Assembly: GCF_013340305.1 (NCBI RefSeq)
Contig: NZ_BLVP01000006.1
Coordinates: 62,001 to 126,000, forward strand
DNA length: 64,000 nucleotides
From: Desulfovibrio psychrotolerans
Lineage (GTDB): Bacteria > Desulfobacterota > Desulfovibrionia > Desulfovibrionales > Desulfovibrionaceae
Direction of reading: 5' to 3'
The notes below the pieces were generated by a model, which was not told the origin of the DNA, made no database searches, and saw nothing but the letters and a program-made list of their open reading frames with translations. Within the stretch, counting starts at the first letter, position 1. Every line of letters begins with the position of its first letter. Shown here in pieces: positions 1 to 8,692 of this stretch. The translations under genes were made by a program, and so were the position numbers.

Positions 1-2
1 CG

Positions 3-1889
3 CAACTGGTGCGCCTGTTCTATCCCATCACCATTGCCATCATCCTCGGCGGGCTGCTGGTTGTCCGGATGCGCGCCCGCGTGCTGCGCACCGGGCTGGT
101 GTGGGTGCTGGTGCTCACCGGGCTGGTCCACATAGGCACCTTTGAATGGATACGCGAGGCGGGCCGCCGCCCCTATCTCATCCACGGGCACACGTGGTCC
201 AACTCGGTCAAGGTAGCGGAAACGGAGCGTATCCGCGAGGAAGGCGCGCTCAGCGTGGCCCGCTGGGTCACCCTGCGCACCGTCACCCCGGAGAACATGG
301 TGGACGCGGGCAAGGAACTCTACCGCCTGCAGTGTCTTGCCTGTCACAGCATCGGCGGGCCCATGCTCTCGGCAGATACCCGCACAGCCGCCCTCACCCA
401 ATACGGGCTGGAGGCGCAACTGGCCGGACAGGGCCGCCTGCGCACCTTTATGCCCCCCTTCATGGGCACCGATGAAGAACGCATGGCTCTGGCCGCCTAC
501 ATCACCGAGACCATACACAAGCGCGATCCTTCCGGCCCCGCCATTGCCCCGCAGGCCATGGCCACGCTGCTGCCCGGCTTTAACAGGCACGAGGCGGAAT
601 ATGTGCTGGTGGCATGGGCCACCATGGGCATGACCACCTTAGCGGACAACTTTGAGCACTTTACCATGCAGGCTCCCGGCATGACCGTGCGTGCCCAGCT
701 GGTACGCCGGGGCGATTCGCCGGAGCTGGTTACAGAGGATGTAACGCTCACGTACAGCATGGAAAAAGGCTTTGCAGACCCAGCAGCCCATGTGCGGTTC
801 TGGGATGTGGCCAAGGCCCAGTTCGGGACGGATGTGCCCAGAAACACCGGCATTGCCCCCGGCGGTATGCCCGGTGCTCCCATAGAGGGGCCGTTTGCCG
901 TGGACGAGGGCCGCCGCCTGTTCGAGGTGAACGGTCTTGCCGCCATGCCCTACAATGACGACGGCTCCGTGAATCCCTACCCGCTGGTCACCGTGGAGGC
1001 GCGCGATGCCTCCGGCGAACTGCTGGCATCCACCCGCGTGCCCCTGCCTGTTTCCACGGAGTGGGGCTGCCGCAACTGCCATGACGGCGAATGGCGCGTG
1101 CAGGGCAAAACGGGCATGTCTGACCTGACCGCGCGCAATATCCTTGCCGCGCACGACAAGATAAGCCGCTCAGACCTTGTGGCCCGCGCCGCTTCCGGCA
1201 ACCCGGTGCTCTGTCAGAGCTGCCACGGCTCCGCCAAGCTCGGTACCGCAGGGCAGGAAGAGCTCATCGGCTTCTCCGCCGCCGTGCACGGCTGGCACGC
1301 CAACTATCTGGGCGAAAAGGACGACCGCAGCTGCAAGAGCTGCCACCCCGCCGCCCGCAATTCCATCACGCAGGGTATGCGCGGCGTGCACGCGGCCAAG
1401 GGGCTTACCTGCATGAACTGCCACGGCACGCTGGAAGACCATGCCCTTGGCCTGCTCAAAAGGGAAAAGGAAGAAGGCAAACAAGGGGCGGACAAGCTCA
1501 TGACCTACCTTATCCCCCGCAGGGCTGCCTCGCTGGATGAGGTCATGGCCCGCACCGCGTGGACCAGTGAGCCGGACTGCATGGCCTGCCACGACTTCTT
1601 CACCACGCCGGGGGCGGATGCCTCTGCCGCCCACCAGTGGACAGCCGATCCTTCCCAACTGTACAGCGAAAAGCAGGACGACATGGCCGCCATGATGTGT
1701 CAGGCCTGCCACGGCCCCACCCACGGCCTGTATCCGGCGGAAAACGCCTACGGCAAAGAACGCAACAACATCATCCCCCTGCAGTACCAGAACCTTGCCG
1801 GACCTCTGGGCAGGGGAGACAACTGCATATGCCACACGCGCGAGATGACCATGTACGAATCCGCGCACCATCCCATAATTCCCAAATAG
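3..1889 (+). CDS. Membrane-anchored multihaem c-type cytochrome, 5' end outside the window
   Basis: The frame is open to the left edge. The GTG at base 9 has no ribosome site and is probably internal, so the protein is N-terminally truncated here. Counting from base 9, two hydrophobic segments lie at about residues 4-18 and 26-42. A long extracytoplasmic part follows with seven CxxCH haem motifs, at cysteines 109, 354, 402, 442, 468, 524 and 564. An eighth, atypical C-I-C-H sits at residue 606. The stretch after the second membrane segment (FEWIREAGRRPY) reminds me of the tail of cytochrome bd-type subunit I proteins that carry fused c-type haem domains; this is a weak resemblance only. The likely role is membrane-to-periplasm electron transfer. 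A strong terminator follows, so it is the last gene of its transcript. Confidence 0.8.
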   Translation, partial: QLVRLFYPITIAIILGGLLVVRMRARVLRTGLVWVLVLTGLVHIGTFEWIREAGRRPYLIHGHTWSNSVKVAETERIREEGALSVARWVTLRTVTPENMVDAGKELYRLQCLACHSIGGPMLSADTRTAALTQYGLEAQLAGQGRLRTFMPPFMGTDEERMALAAYITETIHKRDPSGPAIAPQAMATLLPGFNRHEAEYVLVAWATMGMTTLADNFEHFTMQAPGMTVRAQLVRRGDSPELVTEDVTLTYSMEKGFADPAAHVRFWDVAKAQFGTDVPRNTGIAPGGMPGAPIEGPFAVDEGRRLFEVNGLAAMPYNDDGSVNPYPLVTVEARDASGELLASTRVPLPVSTEWGCRNCHDGEWRVQGKTGMSDLTARNILAAHDKISRSDLVARAASGNPVLCQSCHGSAKLGTAGQEELIGFSAAVHGWHANYLGEKDDRSCKSCHPAARNSITQGMRGVHAAKGLTCMNCHGTLEDHALGLLKREKEEGKQGADKLMTYLIPRRAASLDEVMARTAWTSEPDCMACHDFFTTPGADASAAHQWTADPSQLYSEKQDDMAAMMCQACHGPTHGLYPAENAYGKERNNIIPLQYQNLAGPLGRGDNCICHTREMTMYESAHHPIIPK

Positions 1890-1900
1890 CAACGTCTGTT

Positions 1901-1940
1901 CGGGCCGCGCGGCATCTGCCGCGCGGCCCGGCTTCTTTCT
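1901..1940 (+). terminator. Intrinsic terminator after the multihaem cytochrome
   Basis: A perfect 13-bp stem (1901-1913 with 1918-1930, four-base loop) is followed by a T-rich tail. It begins 11 bases after the stop codon. Confidence 0.85.
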
Positions 1941-2192
1941 GAACCACTCCACGCTTCAGCTCACATTCCGCCTCACGCTCCGCCTCCTCCTGCACGGCGA
2001 ACCGCACATTCTCTCCCGCTTACTTCACCCGCGGCACTCATTTTTCTGTCCCTCTGTCCCGCTCTTTCTTTGACAGGACCACACTTTTCGCAAGATTCGC
2101 TTCAGGTACGTAGAGGCGCACCATGACCTATCAGCCGTTCACACCCGGCAACATGCTTAAAACATTGTGACTTTTTATGTATTAAAAATATA

Positions 2193-2251
2193 AATGGAAT
2201 CCATTAATAAAATTATTACACATTGACATATTTTTCACATTCTTCTAGGCG
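2193..2251 (+). promoter_or_regulatory. Dyad and possible promoter upstream of the TSUP exporter
   Basis: AATGGA-A-TCCATT (2193-2205) is a perfect 6-1-6 dyad in the AT-rich island. TTGACA at 2223-2228 is followed 17 bases later by TAGGCG at 2246-2251, a poor -10. The -35 is good; the overall promoter call is tentative. The dyad would sit just upstream of -35, where an activator could bind. Confidence 0.35.
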
Positions 2252-2306
2252 AAGGGTATGTAGTAACTGACCTGGGTTAGGGTCAACTTTGTCATGCGAG
2301 GAAATC

Positions 2307-3296
2307 ATGCTGAAAAACGTTCTGAAGCTCATCACCAACCTTTGGCTGTGGGTGGCCGTGCTCGTTTTCACGTCCCCCGTGGCCGCCATGGCATCCGCTG
2401 CCGCTGAAGCGGGTGTCGTTCCCGGTGGCGACGGCAAACCGTGGTGGTTCTGGCCGCTCGTGCTCCTGGTATTCTGTTTCGTCCTCGGCATCATTGCGGT
2501 GCTGGCGGGCGTGGGTGGCGGCGTGCTCTACGTGCCGCTTGTCTCGGGCTTTTTCCCGTTCCACATCGACTTCGTGCGCGGAGCCGGCCTTATGGTCGCC
2601 CTTGCGGGTGCCCTTGCCGCCGGTCCCGGACTGCTGAAGCGCAACCTCGCCAGCCTGCGGCTGGCCCTGCCTGTGGCACTCATCGCATCGTCATGCGCCA
2701 TTGTGGGTGCCGTGCTCGGCCTGTATCTTTCTGCGCTTGATCCGCGCTATGTGCAGACAGCCCTTGGTGCCACCATCATGGGTATTGCCGTGCTGCTGCT
2801 CTGCTCCAAAAACTCCGACTACCCCGTGGTGACCAAGCAGGACGCCATAGGTCACGCGCTGGGCATTGAAGGCCTGTATAAAGATCAGGCCACCGGCAAG
2901 GAATTCCACTGGAAAACCCACCGCACCCTGCCCGGCCTGTTGCTGTTCATCGTCATCGGCCTTATGGCGGGCATGTTCGGCCTTGGCGCGGGCTGGGCAA
3001 ACGTTCCCGTGCTGAACCTGCTCATGGGCGCACCGCTCAAGGTTTCCGTTGCCACATCCAAGTTCCTGCTCTCCATCACCGATACGTCGGCAGCATGGAT
3101 TTATCTCAATCAGGGCTGCGTTATTCCGCTCATGGCCATTCCGTCCATCATCGGCCTTATGGCCGGTTCTTTTGTGGGTGTGCGCCTGCTTGCCATCGCC
3201 AAGCCCACGTTTATCCGCTACATGGTCATAGGCGTTCTCTTCTTCGCTGGCTTCAAGGCTCTGGATAAGGGCCTTGGTCTGGGAATCATGGGTTAA
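2307..3296 (+). CDS. TSUP (TauE/SafE) family anion exporter
   Basis: This is an integral membrane protein of 329 residues, taking the ATG at 2307, which has GCGAGG six bases upstream; a TTG at 2289 in the same frame is less likely. A leader-like hydrophobic segment (about residues 8-28) is followed by multiple glycine-rich membrane helices. It carries the two repeated small-residue motifs typical of TSUP proteins, in the first half (IAVLAGVGGGVLYVPLV) and second half (GMFGLGAGWANVPVL). The family moves sulfite, sulfoacetate, thiosulfate or other small organosulfur anions across the inner membrane. In a sulfate reducer a sulfur oxyanion is a reasonable guess, but the substrate cannot be read from sequence. 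The next gene begins 11 bases downstream, so the two are co-transcribed. Confidence 0.85.
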   Translation: MLKNVLKLITNLWLWVAVLVFTSPVAAMASAAAEAGVVPGGDGKPWWFWPLVLLVFCFVLGIIAVLAGVGGGVLYVPLVSGFFPFHIDFVRGAGLMVALAGALAAGPGLLKRNLASLRLALPVALIASSCAIVGAVLGLYLSALDPRYVQTALGATIMGIAVLLLCSKNSDYPVVTKQDAIGHALGIEGLYKDQATGKEFHWKTHRTLPGLLLFIVIGLMAGMFGLGAGWANVPVLNLLMGAPLKVSVATSKFLLSITDTSAAWIYLNQGCVIPLMAIPSIIGLMAGSFVGVRLLAIAKPTFIRYMVIGVLFFAGFKALDKGLGLGIMG

Positions 3297-3307
3297 TGGA
3301 GGCAAAC

Positions 3308-3745
3308 ATGACAAACGATACAGCAAACTGCGACCTCTCCAGCAAGGCCACTCCCGAGCAGATGCTCTACGCAAAGATCCTTGAGATCGGCGCATACTCC
3401 GGCCTGCTGCTCATGATCATATCGTACATTCTCTACGTGCTGGGTGTGTTCACCCCGCATGTGCCCATTGAAACTGTTGTCGCCAACTGGCACCACGGTG
3501 TGCATGAGTACCTTGCCGCCACCGGCTCCCCGCAGGGATGGAGCTGGTTTGTCCTCATGGGCAAAGGCGACTACATGAACTTCTTCGGGCTGGCGCTTCT
3601 GGCCCTGCTCACCATTGTCTGCTATCTGGTGCTCCTTCCGGGCTATCTGCGCTGCAAGGACAGGGCTTACACCTTCTTTGTGGTGGCCGAAGTGCTGGTT
3701 CTCTCCCTCGCCGCCTCCGGGCTGGTGGGAGGCGGAGCGCACTAG
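3308..3745 (+). CDS. Small membrane protein (DUF1634-like), partner of the TSUP exporter
   Basis: A 145-residue protein starting at ATG 3308, with GGAGG five bases upstream. An in-frame ATG at 3296 overlaps the stop of the exporter but lacks a ribosome site. Three or four hydrophobic segments are visible, at about residues 25-50, 75-100 and 115-140. There is a short charged N-terminus with one cysteine, and no catalytic motif. DUF1634-type membrane proteins often follow TSUP exporters, which suggests an accessory subunit. The function is otherwise unknown. Confidence 0.7.
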   Translation: MTNDTANCDLSSKATPEQMLYAKILEIGAYSGLLLMIISYILYVLGVFTPHVPIETVVANWHHGVHEYLAATGSPQGWSWFVLMGKGDYMNFFGLALLALLTIVCYLVLLPGYLRCKDRAYTFFVVAEVLVLSLAASGLVGGGAH

Positions 3746-3775
3746 GCGCTTCATCGCCGCATCCCCGTGATCACG

Positions 3776-3816
3776 GCCCCCGGAACACATGTGCGTTCCG
3801 GGGGCTTATTTCTTTT
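3776..3816 (+). terminator. Intrinsic terminator after the TSUP operon
   Basis: An 11-bp perfect stem (GCCCCCGGAAC with GTTCCGGGGGC, 3776-3786 and 3795-3805) is followed by TTATTTCTTTT. Confidence 0.85.
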
Positions 3817-3978
3817 GCTGAGGTGAGCACTCTTTTTTCCACAAGTGCCGTTGCGTCTTCGTTGACCGGAGCGCAAAACCGGATATACTCTCCCGTTACA
3901 CGCTGTCCCGTGCCTTCGTTCCTGTGCCTGCTGATACACCACCACGCACCGGGCAGCGCTCAACACAAGGAGAACTCC

Positions 3979-5409
3979 ATGAAGCTTTTTGGCCAACTGC
4001 TTGAACGCATCATAGACCGTGTGAACGTAAATCTGCGCAGCCTCGGGTTCGATGTACGCCCCTACGTGCGCGTTATGGCGGAATACCGCTACGGCGGGTG
4101 CTCCTTTGCCTGCTACGGCCTGAGCACCTATCATCCCATCCACCTGCAATTTGACAACTCCAGCCTTTCCGGCAGCTACTTTCTCGGCCGCTGCAAGGTG
4201 CGCCATTCCGTGCTCATGCGTAGCGATATACGCGGCGACGAACTGAAGAAAAAGGGACAGATATGGGAGATAGACGACATTCGCATCCCCCTGTACCACG
4301 ATGAAATCATCACCATCCGCAACAGTTTTCTGGATACCACCCTCGTGCACAGCAATTCCCATTCGCCGGAATCGCCGGAGGAGTTCCCCATCCGCAACAC
4401 CGTTGCCATGCCCTATGCAAACATTCACGGCGCGCCCATAGAGGGCAGCTTTATCGGCACCTTCGGCACCGTGGACCTTACCTGCGTGCACAACTGCGTC
4501 ATCGGGCACTTTGCCTACGTGCTGGCAGGCGAAGTGCGGGCAGAATCCTTCCCGCCCGGCACCATTCTGCTGCGGTCCGGCGGCGCGTGGGAGTTCCGCT
4601 ACACCTATGACCCCGCCGTGCTGGACAGATACATCCGTCATGAAGAGGGAGAAGCACCGGAAGGCCTGTTCATAGACTTTGCGGAACCCTACGAAGACGC
4701 CTTTGCCGGGCTCTTCGCCTCCGCGCGGCAGGGAGTGTACCCCGCCGGTGCCGGGTCGTTTGTCAGCCGCTATGCCGTTAAGCGCGGCGAAACCAGCATT
4801 GCCAACAACGTGCTGGTTGCCCAGCGCGCGTATCTGGAGAACGCCATCCTGCACACCGGTTCCAACGCGCAGGAAAAGTGCTACATCATCGATTCCGTGC
4901 TCGGGCCGCGCTGCGTGGCGGCGCACGGAGCCAAGATTGTGGGCACGCATCTGGAGGAGCACATCTTCGTGGGCTTTAACTGCTTCCTGCACGGCACGGC
5001 AAAAGCCCCGCTGACCATAGGGCGCGACTGCATTGTCATGCCGCACACCATCATAGACCTGGAAGAGCCGGTGCACGTTCCTGCCAACAGGCTGGTCTGG
5101 GGCATCATCCGGCGGGCGGCGGATCTGGAGGAAAACTCCATCGATCTGGACGAACTTGCAACAGGCAGCGGCGATGTGCGCATGGGACGCATGACCTTCC
5201 GGGGTGATGCGGCTGGTTTCGTGCGCGGATTCCGTGACCGGATAGACCACATCTTGCAGGAGAACGGCGCGTTCTGGGACGGGCACGATGAGGTCAGCAA
5301 GGGCCACAGCCAGAACATGAAGTATCTTACCTTCAACATCATCCAGCCCTATGCGGACGGCGACGCGGAAGGGTTGTATCCTACCATTGACATACGGCCC
5401 ATAGGGTAG
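3979..5409 (+). CDS. Left-handed beta-helix-like conserved protein, function unknown
   Basis: A 476-residue protein starting at ATG 3979 behind AAGGAGA; the frame is open further upstream but no earlier start has a ribosome site. No signal peptide or membrane segment is seen. The central and C-terminal parts contain imperfect hexapeptide-type runs (for example VRHSVLMRSDI, NNVLVAQRAYLENAIL, CYIIDSVLGPRCVAAHGAKIVG and the segment around residues 330-375). These runs look like a left-handed parallel beta-helix of the acyltransferase/nucleotidyltransferase accessory kind. Histidines are frequent in the helix turns, but I do not recognise a complete acyltransferase active site. It stands alone between two terminators. 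A transferase acting on a sugar or nucleotide-sugar is a guess. Confidence 0.6.
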   Translation: MKLFGQLLERIIDRVNVNLRSLGFDVRPYVRVMAEYRYGGCSFACYGLSTYHPIHLQFDNSSLSGSYFLGRCKVRHSVLMRSDIRGDELKKKGQIWEIDDIRIPLYHDEIITIRNSFLDTTLVHSNSHSPESPEEFPIRNTVAMPYANIHGAPIEGSFIGTFGTVDLTCVHNCVIGHFAYVLAGEVRAESFPPGTILLRSGGAWEFRYTYDPAVLDRYIRHEEGEAPEGLFIDFAEPYEDAFAGLFASARQGVYPAGAGSFVSRYAVKRGETSIANNVLVAQRAYLENAILHTGSNAQEKCYIIDSVLGPRCVAAHGAKIVGTHLEEHIFVGFNCFLHGTAKAPLTIGRDCIVMPHTIIDLEEPVHVPANRLVWGIIRRAADLEENSIDLDELATGSGDVRMGRMTFRGDAAGFVRGFRDRIDHILQENGAFWDGHDEVSKGHSQNMKYLTFNIIQPYADGDAEGLYPTIDIRPIG

Positions 5410-5441
5410 CGTTACGCTGACCGGGGCATACCGCCAGAAAA

Positions 5442-5500
5442 AACGGCCCTTCCCACATGCCGCGTGCGCGGAGTGCGGGATGGGCCGTTCTGCTCTGTCT
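5442..5500 (+). terminator. Probable intrinsic terminator after the beta-helix gene
   Basis: AACGGCCC-tt-CCC (5442-5454) pairs with GGG-at-GGGCCGTT (5477-5489), with a smaller hairpin inside the loop and T-containing sequence downstream. Confidence 0.6.
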
Positions 5501-5669
5501 GCCGAAGTTGCCCCCGGCAGTCCAACAGCATGCGCCCCTTGGGTATTCCTGCCGGGACGTATAGAGGCATACGCCCGTATTGACCCCGCCACCGCGTTAA
5601 GGCATAACCGGAAGCCTTTGCGCGGGGGTTTTCGCCCTCGTGCCGACGATATTTTTCAAGGATCGGGAT

Positions 5670-7256
5670 ATGAACAAGGAACTCAAGCGGGAAGTGGACA
5701 AGCGCCGCACCTTCGGCATCATAAGCCACCCGGACGCGGGCAAGACCACCCTCACGGAAAAGCTGCTGCTCTACGGCGGCGCCATTCAGATGGCCGGAAC
5801 GGTTAAGTCGCGCAAAGCGGCGCGCCACGCCACCTCGGACTGGATGGCCATGGAGCAGGAACGCGGCATTTCCGTTACCTCCTCGGTCATGAAGTTTGAA
5901 TACAACGGCTACGAGATAAACCTGCTGGACACCCCCGGCCACCAGGACTTTTCCGAAGACACCTACCGCGTGCTCACCGCCGTGGATTCCGGCCTGCTGG
6001 TCATAGACGTGGCCAAGGGCGTGGAAACCCAGACCCTTAAACTCATGGACGTGTGCCGCCTGCGCAGCACGCCCATCATCACCTTTATCAACAAGCTGGA
6101 CCGCGACGGTCTGGACCCCTTTGCCGTTATGGCGGACATAGAAGAGCGGCTGAAGATAGAATGCGTGCCGCTCACATGGCCCATAGGCATGGGTTCCACC
6201 TTCCGGGGCACATGGAACATCCTTAAGCACGAACTGCACCTCTTCAGCGCCACCCATGGCGGCAAGGTGCAGAAGGGCGACATCTTCAAGGATATTAACG
6301 ACCCCCGCCTTACCGATGTTCTGGGCGAACAGGTGCATCAGCTGCGCGAGGAACTGGCACTGCTGGAAGGCGCGGGCACTCCCTTTGATCTGGCGCGTTA
6401 CCGCAAGGGCGAGCAGACCCCTGTGTTCTTCGGCTCCGCCATAAACAACTTTGGCGTGCAGGAAATGCTCAATTCCTTTGTGGAACTGGCTCCGCCTCCG
6501 CAGCCGCGCCCCACCACCACGCGCGACGTATCGCCCTACGAAGACGAGTTTTCCGGCGTGGTCTTCAAAATTCAGGCAAACATGGACAAGAACCACCGGG
6601 ACCGCATCGCCTTCATGCGCATCTGTTCCGGCAAGTTCACGCGCGGCATGAAGGTGAAGCACCACCGCGTGGGCAAGGATTTTACCATCGCCAACGCCAC
6701 CATCTTTATGGCGCAGGACCGAACAGGCATAGAAGAAGCCTTTCCCGGCGACATCATAGGCATTCACAACCACGGAACCATCAAGATTGGCGATACCTTC
6801 ACGGATAAGGAACCGCTCAAGTTCATCGGCATTCCCAACTTTTCGCCGGAACACTTCCGCCGGGTGCAGCTCAAAGACCCCATGAAGCGCAAGCAGCTGC
6901 AAAAAGGCCTTGAGCAGCTGGCGGAAGAAGGCGCGGTGCAGCTTTTCCGCCCGATCAGCAACAGCGACTACATTTTAGGCGCCGTGGGCATGCTGCAGTT
7001 TGATGTCATAGTACACCGGCTGCTGCACGAGTACGCGGTGAACGCCCTGTACGAGCCGGTTTCCGTAACCACGGCCCGCTGGATTCACAGCGAAGACAAG
7101 CGCGCGCTGGACGACTTTACAGACTACTACCGCAGCGACCTGGCCATAGACGCGGAAGGATGCCTTGCCTACCTTGCGCCCAACCCGTGGAAGCTGGAAT
7201 CTGCCGTGGAGCGGTTTCCCAAAATATTGTTCAGCACCACACGGGAGATCCGCTGA
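5670..7256 (+). CDS. prfC: Peptide chain release factor 3 (RF3)
   Basis: A translational GTPase of 528 residues from ATG 5670 (AAGGA seven bases upstream), the normal length for RF3. It uses GTP hydrolysis to recycle RF1 and RF2 from terminating ribosomes. The G1 motif is HPDAGKTT (residues 20-27), the switch II motif DTPGHQDF begins at residue 87, and the G4 motif NKLD lies at 141-144. The effector segment around [19 protein letters not shown] is RF3-like and differs from EF-G. Elongation-factor-like domains II and III follow. The gene has no co-directional neighbour within 130 bases on either side, so it is probably transcribed on its own. The family assignment is secure. Confidence 0.95.
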   Translation: MNKELKREVDKRRTFGIISHPDAGKTTLTEKLLLYGGAIQMAGTVKSRKAARHATSDWMAMEQERGISVTSSVMKFEYNGYEINLLDTPGHQDFSEDTYRVLTAVDSGLLVIDVAKGVETQTLKLMDVCRLRSTPIITFINKLDRDGLDPFAVMADIEERLKIECVPLTWPIGMGSTFRGTWNILKHELHLFSATHGGKVQKGDIFKDINDPRLTDVLGEQVHQLREELALLEGAGTPFDLARYRKGEQTPVFFGSAINNFGVQEMLNSFVELAPPPQPRPTTTRDVSPYEDEFSGVVFKIQANMDKNHRDRIAFMRICSGKFTRGMKVKHHRVGKDFTIANATIFMAQDRTGIEEAFPGDIIGIHNHGTIKIGDTFTDKEPLKFIGIPNFSPEHFRRVQLKDPMKRKQLQKGLEQLAEEGAVQLFRPISNSDYILGAVGMLQFDVIVHRLLHEYAVNALYEPVSVTTARWIHSEDKRALDDFTDYYRSDLAIDAEGCLAYLAPNPWKLESAVERFPKILFSTTREIR

Positions 7257-7391
7257 CCCCCTACGGAACGAAAGAACACATATCCGCCAAGGGACTGCGC
7301 AAAAAGTCCTTTTCCGCAGGCTGTGCAAGATGATACGGTGAGGGAAGCGGTACCTGTTCGCCCATGCGGCGGCAAACAAAGGATGCAGCAT

Positions 7392-7811
7392 ATGATACAA
7401 GTTATTCTCAACATCCTCTGGCTTGTTCTCGGCGGCATTGCCATGGGGCTGGGATGGTATGTTGCCGGCCTGATCATGGTTGTCAGCATCATCGGCATAC
7501 CGTGGGCCAAGTCGTGCTTCGTCATCGGCACTTTCGCCCTGTGGCCCTTCGGCAAGGAAGTGGTCAGCCGCCAGTTCGTCACGGGGCAGGCCGACATAGG
7601 CACCGGGACACTGGGCCTTGTGGGCAACGTTATCTGGTTTGTTCTCTGCGGCCTGTGGCTCGCCATCGGGCACCTTGTCGCGGCCCTGCTCAGCTTCATC
7701 ACCATCATCGGCATACCGTTCGGATTCCAGCACCTCAAACTGGCCACCATCTGCCTTGCGCCCATCGGCAAGACCGTGGTGGAACGCCCCAACCCCTTCC
7801 TTGACAAGTAA
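7392..7811 (+). CDS. yccF: YccF family inner membrane protein (DUF307)
   Basis: A 139-residue protein starting at ATG 7392, where AAAGG lies nine bases upstream and the alignment with other YccF proteins begins (IQVILNILW). It has two copies of the family pattern: a hydrophobic hairpin ending in SIIGIPWAKSC in the first half and TIIGIPFGFQHLK in the second. Each is followed by a short amphipathic segment with WPFGK or APIGK. Four membrane helices are expected. The molecular role of YccF is not known. The next gene follows after 35 bases, so co-transcription is likely. Confidence 0.85.
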   Translation: MIQVILNILWLVLGGIAMGLGWYVAGLIMVVSIIGIPWAKSCFVIGTFALWPFGKEVVSRQFVTGQADIGTGTLGLVGNVIWFVLCGLWLAIGHLVAALLSFITIIGIPFGFQHLKLATICLAPIGKTVVERPNPFLDK

Positions 7812-7846
7812 CCGGAAACCCCAAGCAGCCAAGGCAGAAGAACGCC

Positions 7847-8566
7847 ATGAAGCATTTCATAGAACTTTCCCTGATGAACACAAAGACGCATACAGCTGCC
7901 CAAAAACGCGTGCTGCGGCCCGCCGTTGCCATTCTGATCATGGTGATGCTCGCCGCCACCGCAGGATGCCAGAAAGCCTATTACGGTGCCATGGAGATGG
8001 TGGGGGTGCAGAAACGCCAGATTCTCGTTGACCGCTCGGAAGACAGCCGCAACGCCCTGCACGCGGCCATGACCGATTTCGGCCCCGTGCTGGACAAATT
8101 CTCCAGCCGCCTGCAACTGGCAGGGCAGCCCCCCAAAGAGCGCTATGAAGCCGTGCAGGCCCTTTTTGACGTGGTGGATTCCCGCGCGCAGACACTGAAC
8201 AAAAGTCTGGATAAAACGCAGGACGTGGCTGATGCCCTCTTCGCGGACTGGGAAAAAGAAGCACGCGGCTACGCAAGCGAAGCCCTGCAGGAAACCGCCC
8301 GCCAGCGCCTGAACGAGACCCGCGACGCCTTCCGCACCATGATGCGCGCCGCCCGCCGTGCGGAAGACACTGTGCCGCCGGTTCTTGAACCGCTGCGCAG
8401 GCACACCCTGCACCTCAAGATCAACCAGAACGATGAGGCAGCCGCCACTGTGGACGCGGAGCTCCCCCGCCTGCAGCAGGACATTGTCGCGCTCCAGCAG
8501 CACATGCAGACCGCCATTGACGAGGCAAACCGCTTTATCCATTTCATGAACCGCAGCGGGAAGTAG
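7847..8566 (+). CDS. DUF2959 family lipoprotein
   Basis: A 239-residue protein. A hydrophobic segment ending in a lipobox (LAATAGC, cysteine at about residue 42) marks it as a lipoprotein; an in-frame ATG at 7874 would give a more usual signal length, but AGAAG precedes the ATG at 7847. The mature part is almost entirely helical, with heptad-like runs and a pattern (DSRNALHAAMTDFGPV and ARGYASEALQETARQ) matching DUF2959 proteins. DUF2959 proteins are found in many gammaproteobacteria and deltaproteobacteria and have no assigned function. Its placement directly behind yccF suggests an envelope role. Confidence 0.75.
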   Translation: MKHFIELSLMNTKTHTAAQKRVLRPAVAILIMVMLAATAGCQKAYYGAMEMVGVQKRQILVDRSEDSRNALHAAMTDFGPVLDKFSSRLQLAGQPPKERYEAVQALFDVVDSRAQTLNKSLDKTQDVADALFADWEKEARGYASEALQETARQRLNETRDAFRTMMRAARRAEDTVPPVLEPLRRHTLHLKINQNDEAAATVDAELPRLQQDIVALQQHMQTAIDEANRFIHFMNRSGK

Positions 8567-8625
8567 CCCCCGGCATTGCCGTATTCCGCAGGCAGTATAC
8601 CACGTTTTTTCAGCACACAGACAAC

Positions 8626-8668
8626 AAGCCGCCCGGGGTCAATGACCAACCGGGCGGCTTTGTTATTT
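8626..8668. terminator. Bidirectional terminator between DUF2959 and chemoreceptor genes
   Basis: An 11-bp perfect stem (8626-8636 with 8650-8660) has a T-rich tail on the plus strand and a weaker T-containing tail on the minus strand. The flanking genes are convergent. Confidence 0.8.
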
Positions 8669-8692
8669 TGGGCTGTCTCCGTTCCGGAAACC

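Larger units (their letters stand above)
1890..2306. other. Intergenic region with terminator and AT-rich promoter zone
   Basis: After the terminator there is unremarkable GC-rich sequence to about 2090. A marked AT-rich island follows (about 2155-2225), which contrasts with the surrounding GC-rich DNA. It carries the dyad and promoter-like hexamers listed separately. No supported gene was seen. Confidence 0.6.

Noticed and set aside
3538-3978. Upstream in-frame extension of the beta-helix protein
   Set aside because: It overlaps the small membrane protein gene and a terminator in another frame and lacks a start signal.
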